Assembly: GCF_014192225.1 (NCBI RefSeq)
Contig: NZ_JACHXS010000002.1
Location: 310,001-374,000 of the forward strand
DNA: 64,000 nucleotides
Origin: Pseudoduganella umbonata
GTDB taxonomy: Bacteria; Pseudomonadota; Gammaproteobacteria; Burkholderiales; Burkholderiaceae_D
Reading direction: 5' to 3'
Shown here: positions 22,302 to 30,182 of the stretch, piece after piece
Layout of the letters: each line of letters starts with the position of its first letter
How positions within the stretch are numbered: the first letter of the stretch is position 1
Notes under the pieces: generated by a model
The model's input: only the letters and a program-made list of their open reading frames with translations
Told to the model about the DNA's origin: nothing
The model's database searches: none
Program-made: the position numbers and the translations under genes

Positions 22302-22321
22302 GTTGTATGACATCGTACAAC
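22302..22321. promoter_or_regulatory. Probable GntR operator upstream of kdgD
   Basis: GTTGTATGACATCGTACAAC is an inverted repeat with six-base perfect outer arms. Its reverse complement matches the site at 10913-10932 at 19 of 20 positions. It is placed to control the kdgD operon. Confidence 0.8.
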
Positions 22322-22458
22322 CATATCGAAAGCAGGGCAAGCGTTTTGACAGGCAACATTCCAGGAGCAGGGAAAGAACCGGACGCCGGACCGTGTATAT
22401 TCAGAAACGTTGCTGGACAGATGGGCTGTCCAGCGCTCCATACCTCTCCATTTTGTTG

Positions 22459-22491
22459 CCGGAAAAATGGGGTACGTCCCCATTTTTCCGG
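22459..22491. terminator. 33-bp perfect palindrome after gntR
   Basis: Two perfect 14-base arms (CCGGAAAAATGGGG) flank a five-base loop. The hairpin lies 60 bases beyond the gntR stop and before the kdgD promoter. It could end the gntR transcript. The GGGGTACGTCCCC core looks like a dispersed extragenic palindrome. Confidence 0.7.
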
Positions 22492-22551
22492 AAATATTTC
22501 TCCAGCTCTACTCAGTGCTCGGGAGACAGGGTAGGTCCGCCCAGGCAGCGC

Positions 22552-23286
22552 TCAGCCGCCGGCGCTTTCTTCCTGCGCCTTGCGCAGCCGTTCGCGGCTG
22601 TTGGAAAGGTGGGTGCGCATCGCGGCGCGGGCACCTTCCGGGTCCTTGCGCTCGATGGCATGGAAGATGTCTTCATGCTCGCGGTTCACGCGCTGCAGGT
22701 AGGCCGACGGCTCGTCGTGCGACAGTTGCGCCGAGTTGAGGCGGGCGCGCGGAATGATCGTGGTGCCCAGGTGCGTGAGGATGTCGACGAAATAGCGGTT
22801 GCCGGTGGCCTGCGCGATCAGCATGTGGAACTGCATGTCCGCTTCGATCGAGCCGCCCTGCAGGATGTGCTGCAGCGCTTCGCCCATCTCGCGCACCTGC
22901 TCTTCGGTGCGGCGCGCCGCGGCCAGCCAGGCCGCCTCGGTTTCCAGGCTGATGCGCAGTTCCAGGATAGCCAGCACGTCTTCGATCGTGCGGATCGTAT
23001 CGGGAGAGATCAGCAGCCCCGGCGCCGGCGGTTCCAGCACGAAAGTGCCGATGCCATGGCGTGTTTCCACCAGCCCGGCGGCTTGCAAGTGCGAGATTGC
23101 TTCGCGCACCACGGTGCGGCTGACCCCATGCAGCCCCATGATCACCGATTCCGTGGGCAGTTTTTCGCCCGGTTTCAGCATGCCTTCCCGGATATTCGCG
23201 CCAATGCTTTCCACTACCCCTTGAGCAAGGTTGCGGTGGCGCTTCTTCGGTGCGGCGGGCGTGGCGGTGATGTCGATCATGCTCAT
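22552..23286 (-). CDS. GntR-family regulator, FadR subfamily
   Basis: A 244-residue regulator. The winged-helix domain (NLAQGVVESIGANIREGMLKP, LPTESVIMGLHGVSRTVVRE, LVETRHGIGTFVLEP) occupies about residues 15-90. An all-helical FCD ligand domain follows, with His and Asp metal or ligand residues (DMQFHMLIAQATGN, EHEDIFHAIE). FadR-type sites are inverted repeats of the kind at 10913 and 22302, and uronate regulators belong here. Start ATG 23286 follows GAGGAT. It is adjacent to the operon it probably represses, likely relieved by a uronate or aldarate. Confidence 0.92.
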   Translation of the reverse strand: MSMIDITATPAAPKKRHRNLAQGVVESIGANIREGMLKPGEKLPTESVIMGLHGVSRTVVREAISHLQAAGLVETRHGIGTFVLEPPAPGLLISPDTIRTIEDVLAILELRISLETEAAWLAAARRTEEQVREMGEALQHILQGGSIEADMQFHMLIAQATGNRYFVDILTHLGTTIIPRARLNSAQLSHDEPSAYLQRVNREHEDIFHAIERKDPEGARAAMRTHLSNSRERLRKAQEESAGG

Positions 23287-23338
23287 GGGTATCCTCGAGA
23301 AGTGCCGATTATACCAGCACGGTGCCTGCCGCCGACCG

Positions 23339-23359
23339 GTTGTATGATGACTTTGCAAC
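23339..23359. promoter_or_regulatory. Weak third GntR site (autoregulation?)
   Basis: GTTGTATGATGACTTTGCAAC (read across 23339-23359) keeps the outer GTTGTA and CAAC arms of the two strong sites but is one base longer and less symmetric. It lies 53 bases before gntR. Confidence 0.4.
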
Positions 23360-23466
23360 CGAAGTCGCGGCGGATTGCCACAGTGGAAAGCGGTCCTGCG
23401 GCAGCCACTGGGGCGGTGCCGCAGCTGGTCATTGTAAAAAGACGGTGCGCAGGGCCGGTCCTGATA

Positions 23467-23486
23467 TACTGTATAAAAACACAGTA
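23467..23486. promoter_or_regulatory. LexA-type SOS box
   Basis: TACTGTATAAAAACACAGTA contains CTGT-N8-ACAG and perfect six-base outer arms, close to the enterobacterial and betaproteobacterial LexA consensus. It ends 19 bases before the ATG at 23506, where bound LexA would block transcription. Confidence 0.75.
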
Positions 23487-23505
23487 TATTTTCTGGTGGG
23501 CAAGC

Positions 23506-23871
23506 ATGAGAATCAAGATGGTGAAATTGCGCATGGGCGGCGTGTCGCTCCCCAGCCGGGTACTGGGCGACCGGGCCGCGCCGCGCTTCGGCGACTTGCG
23601 CATCCTCGATACGGATGACCAGGGCCTGCGCCGTCCCGTCAAGCTGGCCCGGCTGATGGAGCACGATTCGCAAGTCATCCGCGAAACCCTGATCGACCCG
23701 CGCATCCTGTGGTGTGGCGACAACCGCTTCACGCTGACCGGATTCGAGCGTATCCGCAACCGCCATGGGGAAACGGTCGAGTATGCCCAGTCGTGGCTGT
23801 GCGAAATCGACACCAGTCCGCCCGACCGTCCCGCCGATACGCTGCGCGCCGCCCCTTACAAGGACCGTTGA
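23506..23871 (+). CDS. Small protein behind an SOS box, function unknown
   Basis: A 121-residue soluble protein that I do not recognise. It begins MRIKMVKLRMGGVSLPSR and is rich in Arg and Asp. It has DPRILWCGDNRFTLTGFERI and AQSWLCEIDTSPPDRP, with only two cysteines and no signal peptide or membrane segment. A GGTGGG site precedes ATG 23506. The LexA-type box 20 bases upstream implies induction by DNA damage. It stands alone between gntR (divergent) and the DeoR gene, so context gives no other hint. Open frames continue upstream, but the SOS box and start favour 23506. Confidence 0.75.
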   Translation: MRIKMVKLRMGGVSLPSRVLGDRAAPRFGDLRILDTDDQGLRRPVKLARLMEHDSQVIRETLIDPRILWCGDNRFTLTGFERIRNRHGETVEYAQSWLCEIDTSPPDRPADTLRAAPYKDR

Positions 23872-23890
23872 TGCGGCTGCACGGTAGTGA

Positions 23891-23940
23891 GTGCGTGTTT
23901 GTGCCTTTTTGTGCGTTTGTTTACGTGTTTTTGCGTTTTT
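23891..23940. repeat. Five 10-bp phased repeats before the DeoR gene
   Basis: The units are GTGCGTGTTT, GTGCCTTTTT, GTGCGTTTGT, TTACGTGTTT and TTGCGTTTTT, each exactly 10 bases. They end 31 bases before the DeoR-type start. One-helical-turn direct repeats are typical of DeoR-family binding sites, so this is a candidate autoregulatory operator. Confidence 0.6.
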
Positions 23941-23971
23941 AAATTAAAATAATGCAAAACACGGAGGACTC

Positions 23972-24733
23972 ATGCAATTGGCAGAAGAACGGCGGCGCCT
24001 GATACTGGCTGCCGTCGACGAAGAGGGCAAGGTGCTGGCGGCCGAACTGGCGCGGCGTTTCGATACATCGGAAGACACGATCCGCCGCGACTTGCGCGAT
24101 CTCGACCTGGCGGGCCTGCTGCGGCGCGTGCATGGCGGCGCGGTCCGGCGCGGCGGCGTGGCGAGCTTCACCCAGCGCGAGGGGGCGGACCAGCAACGCA
24201 AGGCCCTGCTGGGGCAGGCATTACGGCCATTGCTGAAGCCGCTCGACACGGTGCTGATCGACGCCGGTTCGACCAATCTGGCGCTGGCCCGGCAGCTCGA
24301 CGACGGCTGCGCGGCGGCGATCGTCACCAACAGCCCGCAGATCGCGCTGGCATTGGGCGAATTCCGGCGCACCCGCGTGATCCTGCTGGGCGGAACCTAT
24401 TCCGCCGACAATGGTGCCGTGCTCGGCGCGCGTACGCTGGCCGACATCCAGGCACTGCGTGCCGACCTGTGCATCGTGGGGCTGTGCAGTCTGGCGCCGG
24501 ACCGGCTCGGCGCCACCAACGACGAAGAGGCTGTACTGAAACGCGCGATGCTGGCCGGCAGCGCACGCCGCGCCGCGGCCGTGCTGAACGAACGCCTGAC
24601 CGCGTCGGCGCCGTTCACCATCGGCGTCGCCGCCGACCTGGACCACCTGGCATTGGAAGCCGACGTGCCCGCCGACCTGCTCGGCCCGCTGCGCCGCGAA
24701 GGCGGTCCCGACCTCATCCTTGCCGAAAGATAA
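23972..24733 (+). CDS. DeoR-family transcriptional regulator
   Basis: A 253-residue repressor behind GGAGGA. The N-terminal HTH is RRRLILAAVDEEGKVLAAEL with the family signature DTSEDTIRRDLRDLDLAGLLRRVHGGAV. A sugar-phosphate sensing domain follows (DAGSTNLALARQL, TNSPQIALAL, LLGGTYSADNGAVLGA). Such proteins normally respond to a phosphorylated sugar. It is followed after three bases by an MFS transporter that is its likely target. The phased repeats at 23891-23940 are its probable site. Confidence 0.92.
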   Translation: MQLAEERRRLILAAVDEEGKVLAAELARRFDTSEDTIRRDLRDLDLAGLLRRVHGGAVRRGGVASFTQREGADQQRKALLGQALRPLLKPLDTVLIDAGSTNLALARQLDDGCAAAIVTNSPQIALALGEFRRTRVILLGGTYSADNGAVLGARTLADIQALRADLCIVGLCSLAPDRLGATNDEEAVLKRAMLAGSARRAAAVLNERLTASAPFTIGVAADLDHLALEADVPADLLGPLRREGGPDLILAER

Positions 24734-24736
24734 GCC

Positions 24737-25918
24737 ATGACCGACCGTACCAACCGAACCATCGCCCGGGCGCGCTGGGCCATCTCGACGATTTTCCTGC
24801 TGAACGGTACCGGCATCGGCCTGTGGGCGGCGCATGTGCCCGTGGTCCAGGCCCGTGCCGGGCTCGACACCGCGGTCCTCGGCATGCTGCTGCTGACGAT
24901 TGCCGCCGGCGCCATGGCATCGATGCCGCTGGCCGGCTGGCTTGCCACGCGCTGGGGCTCGCGGCAAGCCACGCTGGCATCGGCATTTGCGTTTGCCGTG
25001 GCGACGGCCGTGCTGATCTGCACCAGCCACCCGGCAGGCGTATTTTTCGCGGCGTTCGCGTTCGGCGCCACCAACGGCGCATTGGACGTGTCGATGAACG
25101 CTAACGCCAGCGAGGTGGAGATCGCCCGCGGCATACCCACGATGTCGTCGTTCCACGCCTTCTTCAGCCTGGGCGGCCTGGTGGGCGCGGGGCTGGGCGG
25201 CCTGCTGATCCAGGGCGGCTTCGGCGACGGCTCCGGCGCGCTGGCGGCGAGTGCCGTCATCGTCGCCGCCACGCTGGTCGTGATGCCGCGTGTGATGACG
25301 GGCCCGGCATCGGCGGCGCACACCTCGCACTTTGCGCTGCCGCGCGGCCCGGCCCTGTTCCTCGGCCTGCTTGCACTGCTGTGCATGGCGGTGGAGGGCG
25401 CGCTGGTCGACTGGAGCGCGCTGCTGCTGACCGAACGCACCGGCGCCACGCCTGCCTCGGCGGCGATCGGCTACTCGGCCTTCTCGATCGCGATGGCCGC
25501 ATGCCGCTTTGCCGGCGACCGGCTCACGGTGCGCTTCGGCGCCGCCAACGTGATGGTGTGCGGCGGCGTGGCGATCCTGCTGGGCCTGTTGATCGCGGTG
25601 CTCGGCACGCATTACGCCGTCGCCGCGGCAGGCTTCGCACTGGTCGGACTCGGCGCCGCCAACGTGGTGCCGCTGATCTTCGCGGCGGCAGCCCGCACGC
25701 CGGGCATGTCCGCCGGCGGCGGCGTGGCCACGGCCGCCACGGTCGGCTACACCGGTTTCCTGATGGGGCCGCCCGTGATCGGCTGGGTCGCGTCCCACAC
25801 GAATATCGCGGTGGCACTGGGCATCCTGTCGCTGGCGGGAGCGGTGATCGCACTGAATGCGCGGGCGGTGGTCCGGCAGGCCGAAAGCCGGCAGGAGGCC
25901 AGGCAGGAGACTGCATGA
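24737..25918 (+). CDS. MFS transporter (YbjJ-like)
   Basis: A 393-residue major facilitator with about 12 hydrophobic segments. The start is RWAISTIFLLNGTGIGLWAAHVP and the loop between helices 2 and 3 is GWLATRWGSRQAT. NGALDVSMNANASEVE resembles the YbjJ and fucose-permease-like group. The substrate is unknown; the DeoR-type partner suggests a sugar or sugar-derived compound. It starts three bases after the regulator stops and forms a two-gene operon with it. Confidence 0.85.
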   Translation: MTDRTNRTIARARWAISTIFLLNGTGIGLWAAHVPVVQARAGLDTAVLGMLLLTIAAGAMASMPLAGWLATRWGSRQATLASAFAFAVATAVLICTSHPAGVFFAAFAFGATNGALDVSMNANASEVEIARGIPTMSSFHAFFSLGGLVGAGLGGLLIQGGFGDGSGALAASAVIVAATLVVMPRVMTGPASAAHTSHFALPRGPALFLGLLALLCMAVEGALVDWSALLLTERTGATPASAAIGYSAFSIAMAACRFAGDRLTVRFGAANVMVCGGVAILLGLLIAVLGTHYAVAAAGFALVGLGAANVVPLIFAAAARTPGMSAGGGVATAATVGYTGFLMGPPVIGWVASHTNIAVALGILSLAGAVIALNARAVVRQAESRQEARQETA

Positions 25919-26125
25919 GTACTTCGCGAACGGACTGCGCGTGTGGAATCACTTGCGACGGGATCGGCGAAACGCCGGCCCGATGCAATACCGATCAGCC
26001 CGTTCCGACGGACGGTTCCAGCGATTTTCATGACTGTTGAGGCACGACACCGGCCACCGCATTGGGCTGCCACGTACTGCCCCGGCGGCTAACATGTTCA
26101 TGAACCGCTGACTGAAAGGCGCACC

Positions 26126-26542
26126 ATGACCCCGGAACAGGCTTCCCAAATCCTTGAACAGCTGGCGCTGGGCTTCGACCCAGGTACCGGCGAACCCTTG
26201 CGCGATGGCGATGCCTGCATCGCGCCCGACGTGATCCGCGCGCTGTTCATCGCGCGCAATGCCTTGCGAGGCGTGCCGGAAACGGAGCCTGCACGTCGGG
26301 CACGCCGCGCACCGGTGATGCGCAACGGCGTGGTGCTGCAGAACGTGGGCAAGAAATGGTCGGCCGACGATGCCGATACCCTGCTGCAGCAATTCGAAGC
26401 CGGCATGCCGATCGGGCAGATTGCCGCGCAGCTGGGGCGCACCGGTGGCAGCATCGTGGCCCGGCTGGTGCATGCCGGCGTGCTGCCGGACCGGGAAACG
26501 GGCTACGCGCTGCTCAACGGGAGCCGCGAGCAGCCGGCCTGA
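26126..26542 (+). CDS. Hypothetical protein with C-terminal HTH-like segment
   Basis: A 138-residue soluble protein. The N-terminal part (MTPEQASQILEQLALGFDPGTGEPL) resembles a short helical domain and the middle is Arg-rich. The C-terminal third, KKWSADDADTLLQQFEAGMP then IGQIAAQLGRTGGSIVARLV, looks like a Myb/sigma-like helix-turn-helix used by small DNA-binding proteins. A GAAAGGCG site precedes ATG 26126. The last 29 bases overlap the convergent acetyltransferase gene. The role is unknown; DNA binding is inferred. Confidence 0.75.
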   Translation: MTPEQASQILEQLALGFDPGTGEPLRDGDACIAPDVIRALFIARNALRGVPETEPARRARRAPVMRNGVVLQNVGKKWSADDADTLLQQFEAGMPIGQIAAQLGRTGGSIVARLVHAGVLPDRETGYALLNGSREQPA

Positions 26543-26975
26543 TTTCGGCGATCATTTCGCCGTCGTCGTCCAGGCCGGTCTCCACGAATCCCAGCGATGC
26601 GTAAAAGCGTTTTCCCACCTCGTTGGACGGCATGTAGCAGATGGTGATGCGGCGTAAGTCCGGCTGCGCACGCAGCTCCCGCAGCAGCAGTTCCATCGCG
26701 CGGCGGCCGACACCCCGGCCCTGGAATTTCGGGTCGACCATCAGGCGGAAGATGCCGTAGCAGCCGGGTTCGTCATTGGTGTTGATGCTGTACAGGAGAA
26801 AACCGGCAAGATTCCCGTCATGGTGAATCGCCATCGGCCGCAGGCTGGGGAAATAGCTGGCCTGGGCGATCGAAAAGGCATTGGTGGCAACGAACTGTGC
26901 CTGGTGCGGCGGCAGTTCCAGGTTCATCACGGCTTCGACGTTTTTCCTGGTGATGGGTTCGAGTGTGACGTTCAA
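26514..26975 (-). CDS. GNAT-family N-acetyltransferase
   Basis: A 153-residue acetyltransferase. The acetyl-CoA loop is FQGRGVGRRAMELLL after FRLMVDPK, and the C-terminal motif is NEVGKRFYASLGFVETG. The N-terminal region TLEPITRKNVEAVMNLELPP and FVATNAFSIAQASYFP resembles diamine/spermidine acetyltransferases (BltD/PaiA-like), so a polyamine substrate is plausible. I choose TTG 26975 because AAGGAG lies six bases upstream and the family begins there; the longer frame adds unlike sequence. Convergent with the hypothetical gene at 26126. Confidence 0.85.
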   Translation of the reverse strand: MNVTLEPITRKNVEAVMNLELPPHQAQFVATNAFSIAQASYFPSLRPMAIHHDGNLAGFLLYSINTNDEPGCYGIFRLMVDPKFQGRGVGRRAMELLLRELRAQPDLRRITICYMPSNEVGKRFYASLGFVETGLDDDGEMIAEIRPAARGSR

Positions 26976-27119
26976 GTACGCTCCTTCGGGTGGGATGGCG
27001 GCGGTGCCTGTGCCGGGATGCGTGCCGGAGGGCCGGCACGGCGAGTCGATAATGTACCGGCAAACATCCGGCTGGAACAACTCCCCGCGGCCCGCTTCGC
27101 CAGCCTTGCTTCGCCGGCT

Positions 27120-27521
27120 TTACTTCGCAAACTTCACCAGCGGGCTGGCCTTCTCCACGATATACGTGGCCAGCTCCTTCGATTCGCCGTCATGCACGTT
27201 GCGCGCCGAGTGCACCGCGCCGGCCGGGATGAACAGTGCCTGTCCGGCCTTCAGCGTGACGGGCGGCTGGCCGTCGATCCGGTATTCCAGCGTGCCTTCC
27301 AGCACGAAGGCGACCTCCTCGCCGGGATGCGAGTGGCGGGGCGCCTCCACGCCCTGGGCAAAGTCCACCCGCACCTGCACCAGTTCCTTGCCGGGCACGG
27401 TCAGGTTTTCCTTCAGCAGATCGACACGGCCAAGGCCGGCCACCTGTGCATGGGCAGTCATCGACAGGGCGGTACCCAGCAGCAGTGCGGAGCCGGCGAT
27501 CAGGGAGTGGAACTTGTTCAT
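27120..27521 (-). CDS. Exported cupin-domain protein
   Basis: A 133-residue single-cupin protein. A signal peptide ends TAHA before QVAGLG, and cupin motif 1 is PRHSHPGEEVAFVLEG. Motif 2 has AGQALFIPAGAVHSARN. The His and Glu residues of the metal site are present. ATG 27521 follows AAAGGAAA. Cupins of this size are often found with redox or quinone-related genes, but the function is open; none of the neighbours indicates one. Confidence 0.85.
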   Translation of the reverse strand: MNKFHSLIAGSALLLGTALSMTAHAQVAGLGRVDLLKENLTVPGKELVQVRVDFAQGVEAPRHSHPGEEVAFVLEGTLEYRIDGQPPVTLKAGQALFIPAGAVHSARNVHDGESKELATYIVEKASPLVKFAK

Positions 27522-27684
27522 GGTGTTTCCTTTCAATGTGAGTGGAGTGCTCACAGTAGGCCACCGCCATGTGTACGGGGAATGTCGCCGCGTATCGGCA
27601 ACGGAGGAAATAGTATCTGGAGCGGCTCCAGATACATGGGCTTACATATGCGCTTATAACAAGCTTGCCTACACGTTACCTACA

Positions 27685-27780
27685 CGCTTGCATAAACGCT
27701 TAGTTACGCGCTTAGATACGCGCTTAGATACCCGCTTGCATACCCGCTTGCATACCCGCTTGCATACCCGCTTGCCCCTG
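27685..27780. repeat. Tandem repeat, eight 12-bp units
   Basis: The consensus is CGCTTGCATACC. Units at 27733, 27745 and 27757 are identical; earlier ones drift (CGCTTAGATACG and so on), and a degenerate unit starts near 27670. It lies between the cupin promoter and the end of maiA. The 12-base period keeps frame but the translation has no gene character. Confidence 0.9.
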
Positions 27781-27833
27781 CACCTGCAAGCCGCCCGTCC
27801 GCGCGTGTTCAGCCAGCCGGAATGGGCGATCAT

Positions 27834-28478
27834 TCACCGGGCGTCCGGCTGCTTGTCCGGGCTGGCGGCATCGAACGCCGGCAGCGCTTCGCATCGCGAT
27901 GCAATCGCCGTCAGCGTGGGGTATGGAGCCAGGTCGCAGTCGAAGCGCCGGGCGTTATACAGTTGCGGCACCAGGCAGCAGTCGGCCATGGTCGGCGTGT
28001 CGCCATGGCAGAACGATCCTGTCTCCCGGTCGCGGGAGACCTGGCGCTCGAGCGCTTCGAGGCCCAACGCCACCCAGTGGCGGTACCACGCGCCTTTCTG
28101 GTCGAGCGAAACGTCCAGCTTGTCGCTCAGGTACTTCAGCACGCGCAGGTTGTCGATCGGGTGGATGTCGCATGCGATCGCCTGCGACAGCGCGCGCACG
28201 CGCGCCCGGCCGCGCGCATCCGGCGGCAGCAACGGCTGCTGCGGATGCGTCTCGTCCAGGTATTCGATGATCGCCAGCGACTGGCCCAGGGCCATCCCGT
28301 CGTGTTCCAGCAATGGCACCAGGTGCTGCGGGTTGAGCGCGTCGTAGGCCGGGCCGAATTGCTCGCCGCCATCCTTCAGCAGGTGTACGGGGACCAGCTC
28401 CGCGTCGATGCCCTTGAGGTTCAATGCAATGCGCACGCGGTAGGCGGCGGAACTGCGGAAGTAGGTGTACAGCTTCAT
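27834..28478 (-). CDS. maiA: Maleylacetoacetate isomerase
   Basis: Zeta-class glutathione S-transferase that isomerises maleylacetoacetate (or maleylpyruvate) to the fumaryl form in tyrosine and aromatic acid breakdown. The 214-residue protein has the diagnostic SSAAYRVRIALNLKG, DGMALGQSLAIIEYLDETHP and TMADCCLVPQLYNARRF. No homogentisate or gentisate genes are adjacent, so the pathway partner is elsewhere. The tandem 12-bp repeat lies just downstream. Confidence 0.94.
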   Translation of the reverse strand: MKLYTYFRSSAAYRVRIALNLKGIDAELVPVHLLKDGGEQFGPAYDALNPQHLVPLLEHDGMALGQSLAIIEYLDETHPQQPLLPPDARGRARVRALSQAIACDIHPIDNLRVLKYLSDKLDVSLDQKGAWYRHWVALGLEALERQVSRDRETGSFCHGDTPTMADCCLVPQLYNARRFDCDLAPYPTLTAIASRCEALPAFDAASPDKQPDAR

Positions 28479-28655
28479 GGAGGGCTCCTGTCATCGTGGC
28501 GCATGCCAATGTAGAACAGTGGAGCGGATTTTGCGACATGAATGCGGAAATGCGCTGTATTTATAGCGTGAATACGGGGCGCCGTGCCGCAGTGGTGCGA
28601 CAGTCGCTGTCGCACTTGGTGGCAAGATGCGGCTTTACGAATGCGAGGTACGACG

Positions 28656-29210
28656 ATGGCACACGCGATATTGCTTGGGGATTCGATTTTCGACAACCGC
28701 GGCTATGTTCCCGAAGGACATGAGGTCGCAATGCAGCTGCGCAGCCACCTTGGCGACGCGCACGAGGTGACGCTGGGCGCGCGCGACGGCAGCGTCCTGG
28801 CCGACATGCCGGCGCAGTTCAGGGAAGTGGCATCGCTGCGGGATGCGTCAACGAACCAGGCGCCGACGCACCTCGTGATCAGCTGTGGCGGCAACGACGT
28901 TCTCGGCCTGGTCGGCGCCATGCAGTCGCCGGTGGCGTCGGTGCTGGAGGCCGCGGAAATGCTCGCGGCCTGGCAGGCGGATTTCCGGCGCGGCTACCGC
29001 GCCATGCTGCAGCAGGCGGACGCCTGCGGCCTGCGCCTGGTCTGCGCGGATGCCGGCGACTACTCGGCGGTGTCGCCGATCGAGCCATCGTCCGACGGGG
29101 GGCGGAAAATCGCCGCGTCGATCGCCGAGCTGCTGCTGGCCGACGAGACCGATGTGGTACGGACGGTCGTCTTCGGGGCGAAGGCGCTTCGGCCGGGGCC
29201 TGCCGGCTGA
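28656..29210 (+). CDS. SGNH/GDSL-type hydrolase, possibly shortened
   Basis: A 184-residue cytoplasmic protein with the GDS(L) block HAILLGDSIFDNRGY near the N-terminus (catalytic Ser) and the oxyanion block SCGGNDVLGL. The end IEPSSDGGRKIAASIAELL resembles the last block of a small SGNH family. By comparison with family memory, about 40 residues between YRAMLQQAD and CGLRLVC appear to be missing, including the YDPRFP-type segment. The usual Asp-x-x-His motif is not obvious. It may be an in-frame deletion derivative of doubtful activity. ATG 28656 follows GCGAGG. Confidence 0.7.
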   Translation: MAHAILLGDSIFDNRGYVPEGHEVAMQLRSHLGDAHEVTLGARDGSVLADMPAQFREVASLRDASTNQAPTHLVISCGGNDVLGLVGAMQSPVASVLEAAEMLAAWQADFRRGYRAMLQQADACGLRLVCADAGDYSAVSPIEPSSDGGRKIAASIAELLLADETDVVRTVVFGAKALRPGPAG

Positions 29211-29308
29211 TCGAAGCCGGTCAACCCTGCACACACGCCGCCGGCACATGCACCGGCCAGCCTCCGCCGGCCACTCGACGGGGCCGGGGAGTGCGCCAAC
29301 CCGACTGG

Positions 29309-30169
29309 TCAGGTCTTGCGGCGACGGGCCGCCGCGCCCAGCAATGCGAGGCCGCCCAGCAGCATTGCATAGGTACCCGGTTCCGGCACCGGCGTTACGC
29401 CATCCCACACCGACGAATAGCCGTCGACGATGATGAATGCCTGGAGTTCGCCGCTGGCCTCCGTGGCGCCCGTGTTGACAAAGCTGGTCGACAGCAGGCC
29501 GCTCCAGCTGTCGCTGACGCCGGTCGTGGTGTTGTCGTCGAGCACATCGAAGGCGGCGACGACGCGGCGTTCCTGGGGATCCGATACATACATGCCGTTC
29601 AGCAAACCGCCAACGTTCAGCATGGCCTGCACGCTCGCATATTCGCCCATGTCCGCGTCGAGGTTGTAGCCCATGGTCGTGCTGGCGCGCATGTCCGCCA
29701 GGACGCTGAAGGTGACTGCCGTGTTGGCGGACAGCGTGAACGTATTGCTGGGCTGTGAGGCATAGGACACGGTGTTGTACGTGCCATAGCCATCGAGACC
29801 GCTGAGCGCTGCGCCTTCCGCGGACATCGACGTAAAACCTGCCACGTTATTCGCGGTCATGATGCTGGCGGCCGACGACGACCATGCGGTATGGGTTTCG
29901 CCGGTAAACAGGCCTCCCTGCCGGGGTGCGTAGTTCTGGAACTGGTAGCTTTCCGCGACATCGCCGAAGCCCTCGGTCCAGCTGCCGATGAAGGAGGGGC
30001 CGCCCTGGTTCAAGGTCAGCGAAGGTGCGATGCCGTCGCTGGTATCCAGGTCGGTCAGCGTGATGACCAGGTTGGCGAAAGTCGCACCGCTGCTGGCGGC
30101 GGCCAGTGCCGGACCGGCCGAGGCCGCCATGCAGGCCATGGCCAGGGTGTGCATTACAAAGCGCTTCAT
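29309..30169 (-). CDS. PEP-CTERM protein
   Basis: A 286-residue exported protein of unknown function. The signal peptide ends near AGPALAAA. The body has few Cys and many Ser, Thr and Ala, and includes ITLTDLDTSDGIAPSLTLN. The C-terminus is VPEPGTYAMLLGGLALLG then AARRRK, a textbook PEP-CTERM tag. It shares the [VT]xxDLDxxDGIAxS motif and layout with the gene at 30311-31180, so the two are paralogues. CCGGAGAA precedes the ATG, and four 14-bp repeats start 13 bases upstream of it. Confidence 0.88.
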   Translation of the reverse strand: MKRFVMHTLAMACMAASAGPALAAASSGATFANLVITLTDLDTSDGIAPSLTLNQGGPSFIGSWTEGFGDVAESYQFQNYAPRQGGLFTGETHTAWSSSAASIMTANNVAGFTSMSAEGAALSGLDGYGTYNTVSYASQPSNTFTLSANTAVTFSVLADMRASTTMGYNLDADMGEYASVQAMLNVGGLLNGMYVSDPQERRVVAAFDVLDDNTTTGVSDSWSGLLSTSFVNTGATEASGELQAFIIVDGYSSVWDGVTPVPEPGTYAMLLGGLALLGAAARRRKT

Positions 30170-30182
30170 GAATTCTCCGGTA

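Noticed and set aside
25915..26040. A 41-codon Cys-containing frame overlapping the end of the MFS gene (ATGA)
   Set aside because: The coupling looks tempting, but it has no ribosome site of its own, no homology that I can recall, and low-complexity content.
27685..27780. Possible CRISPR array
   Set aside because: The 12-bp units are directly adjacent with no spacers. The same holds for the 14-, 12- and 15-bp arrays at 30183 and 49842.
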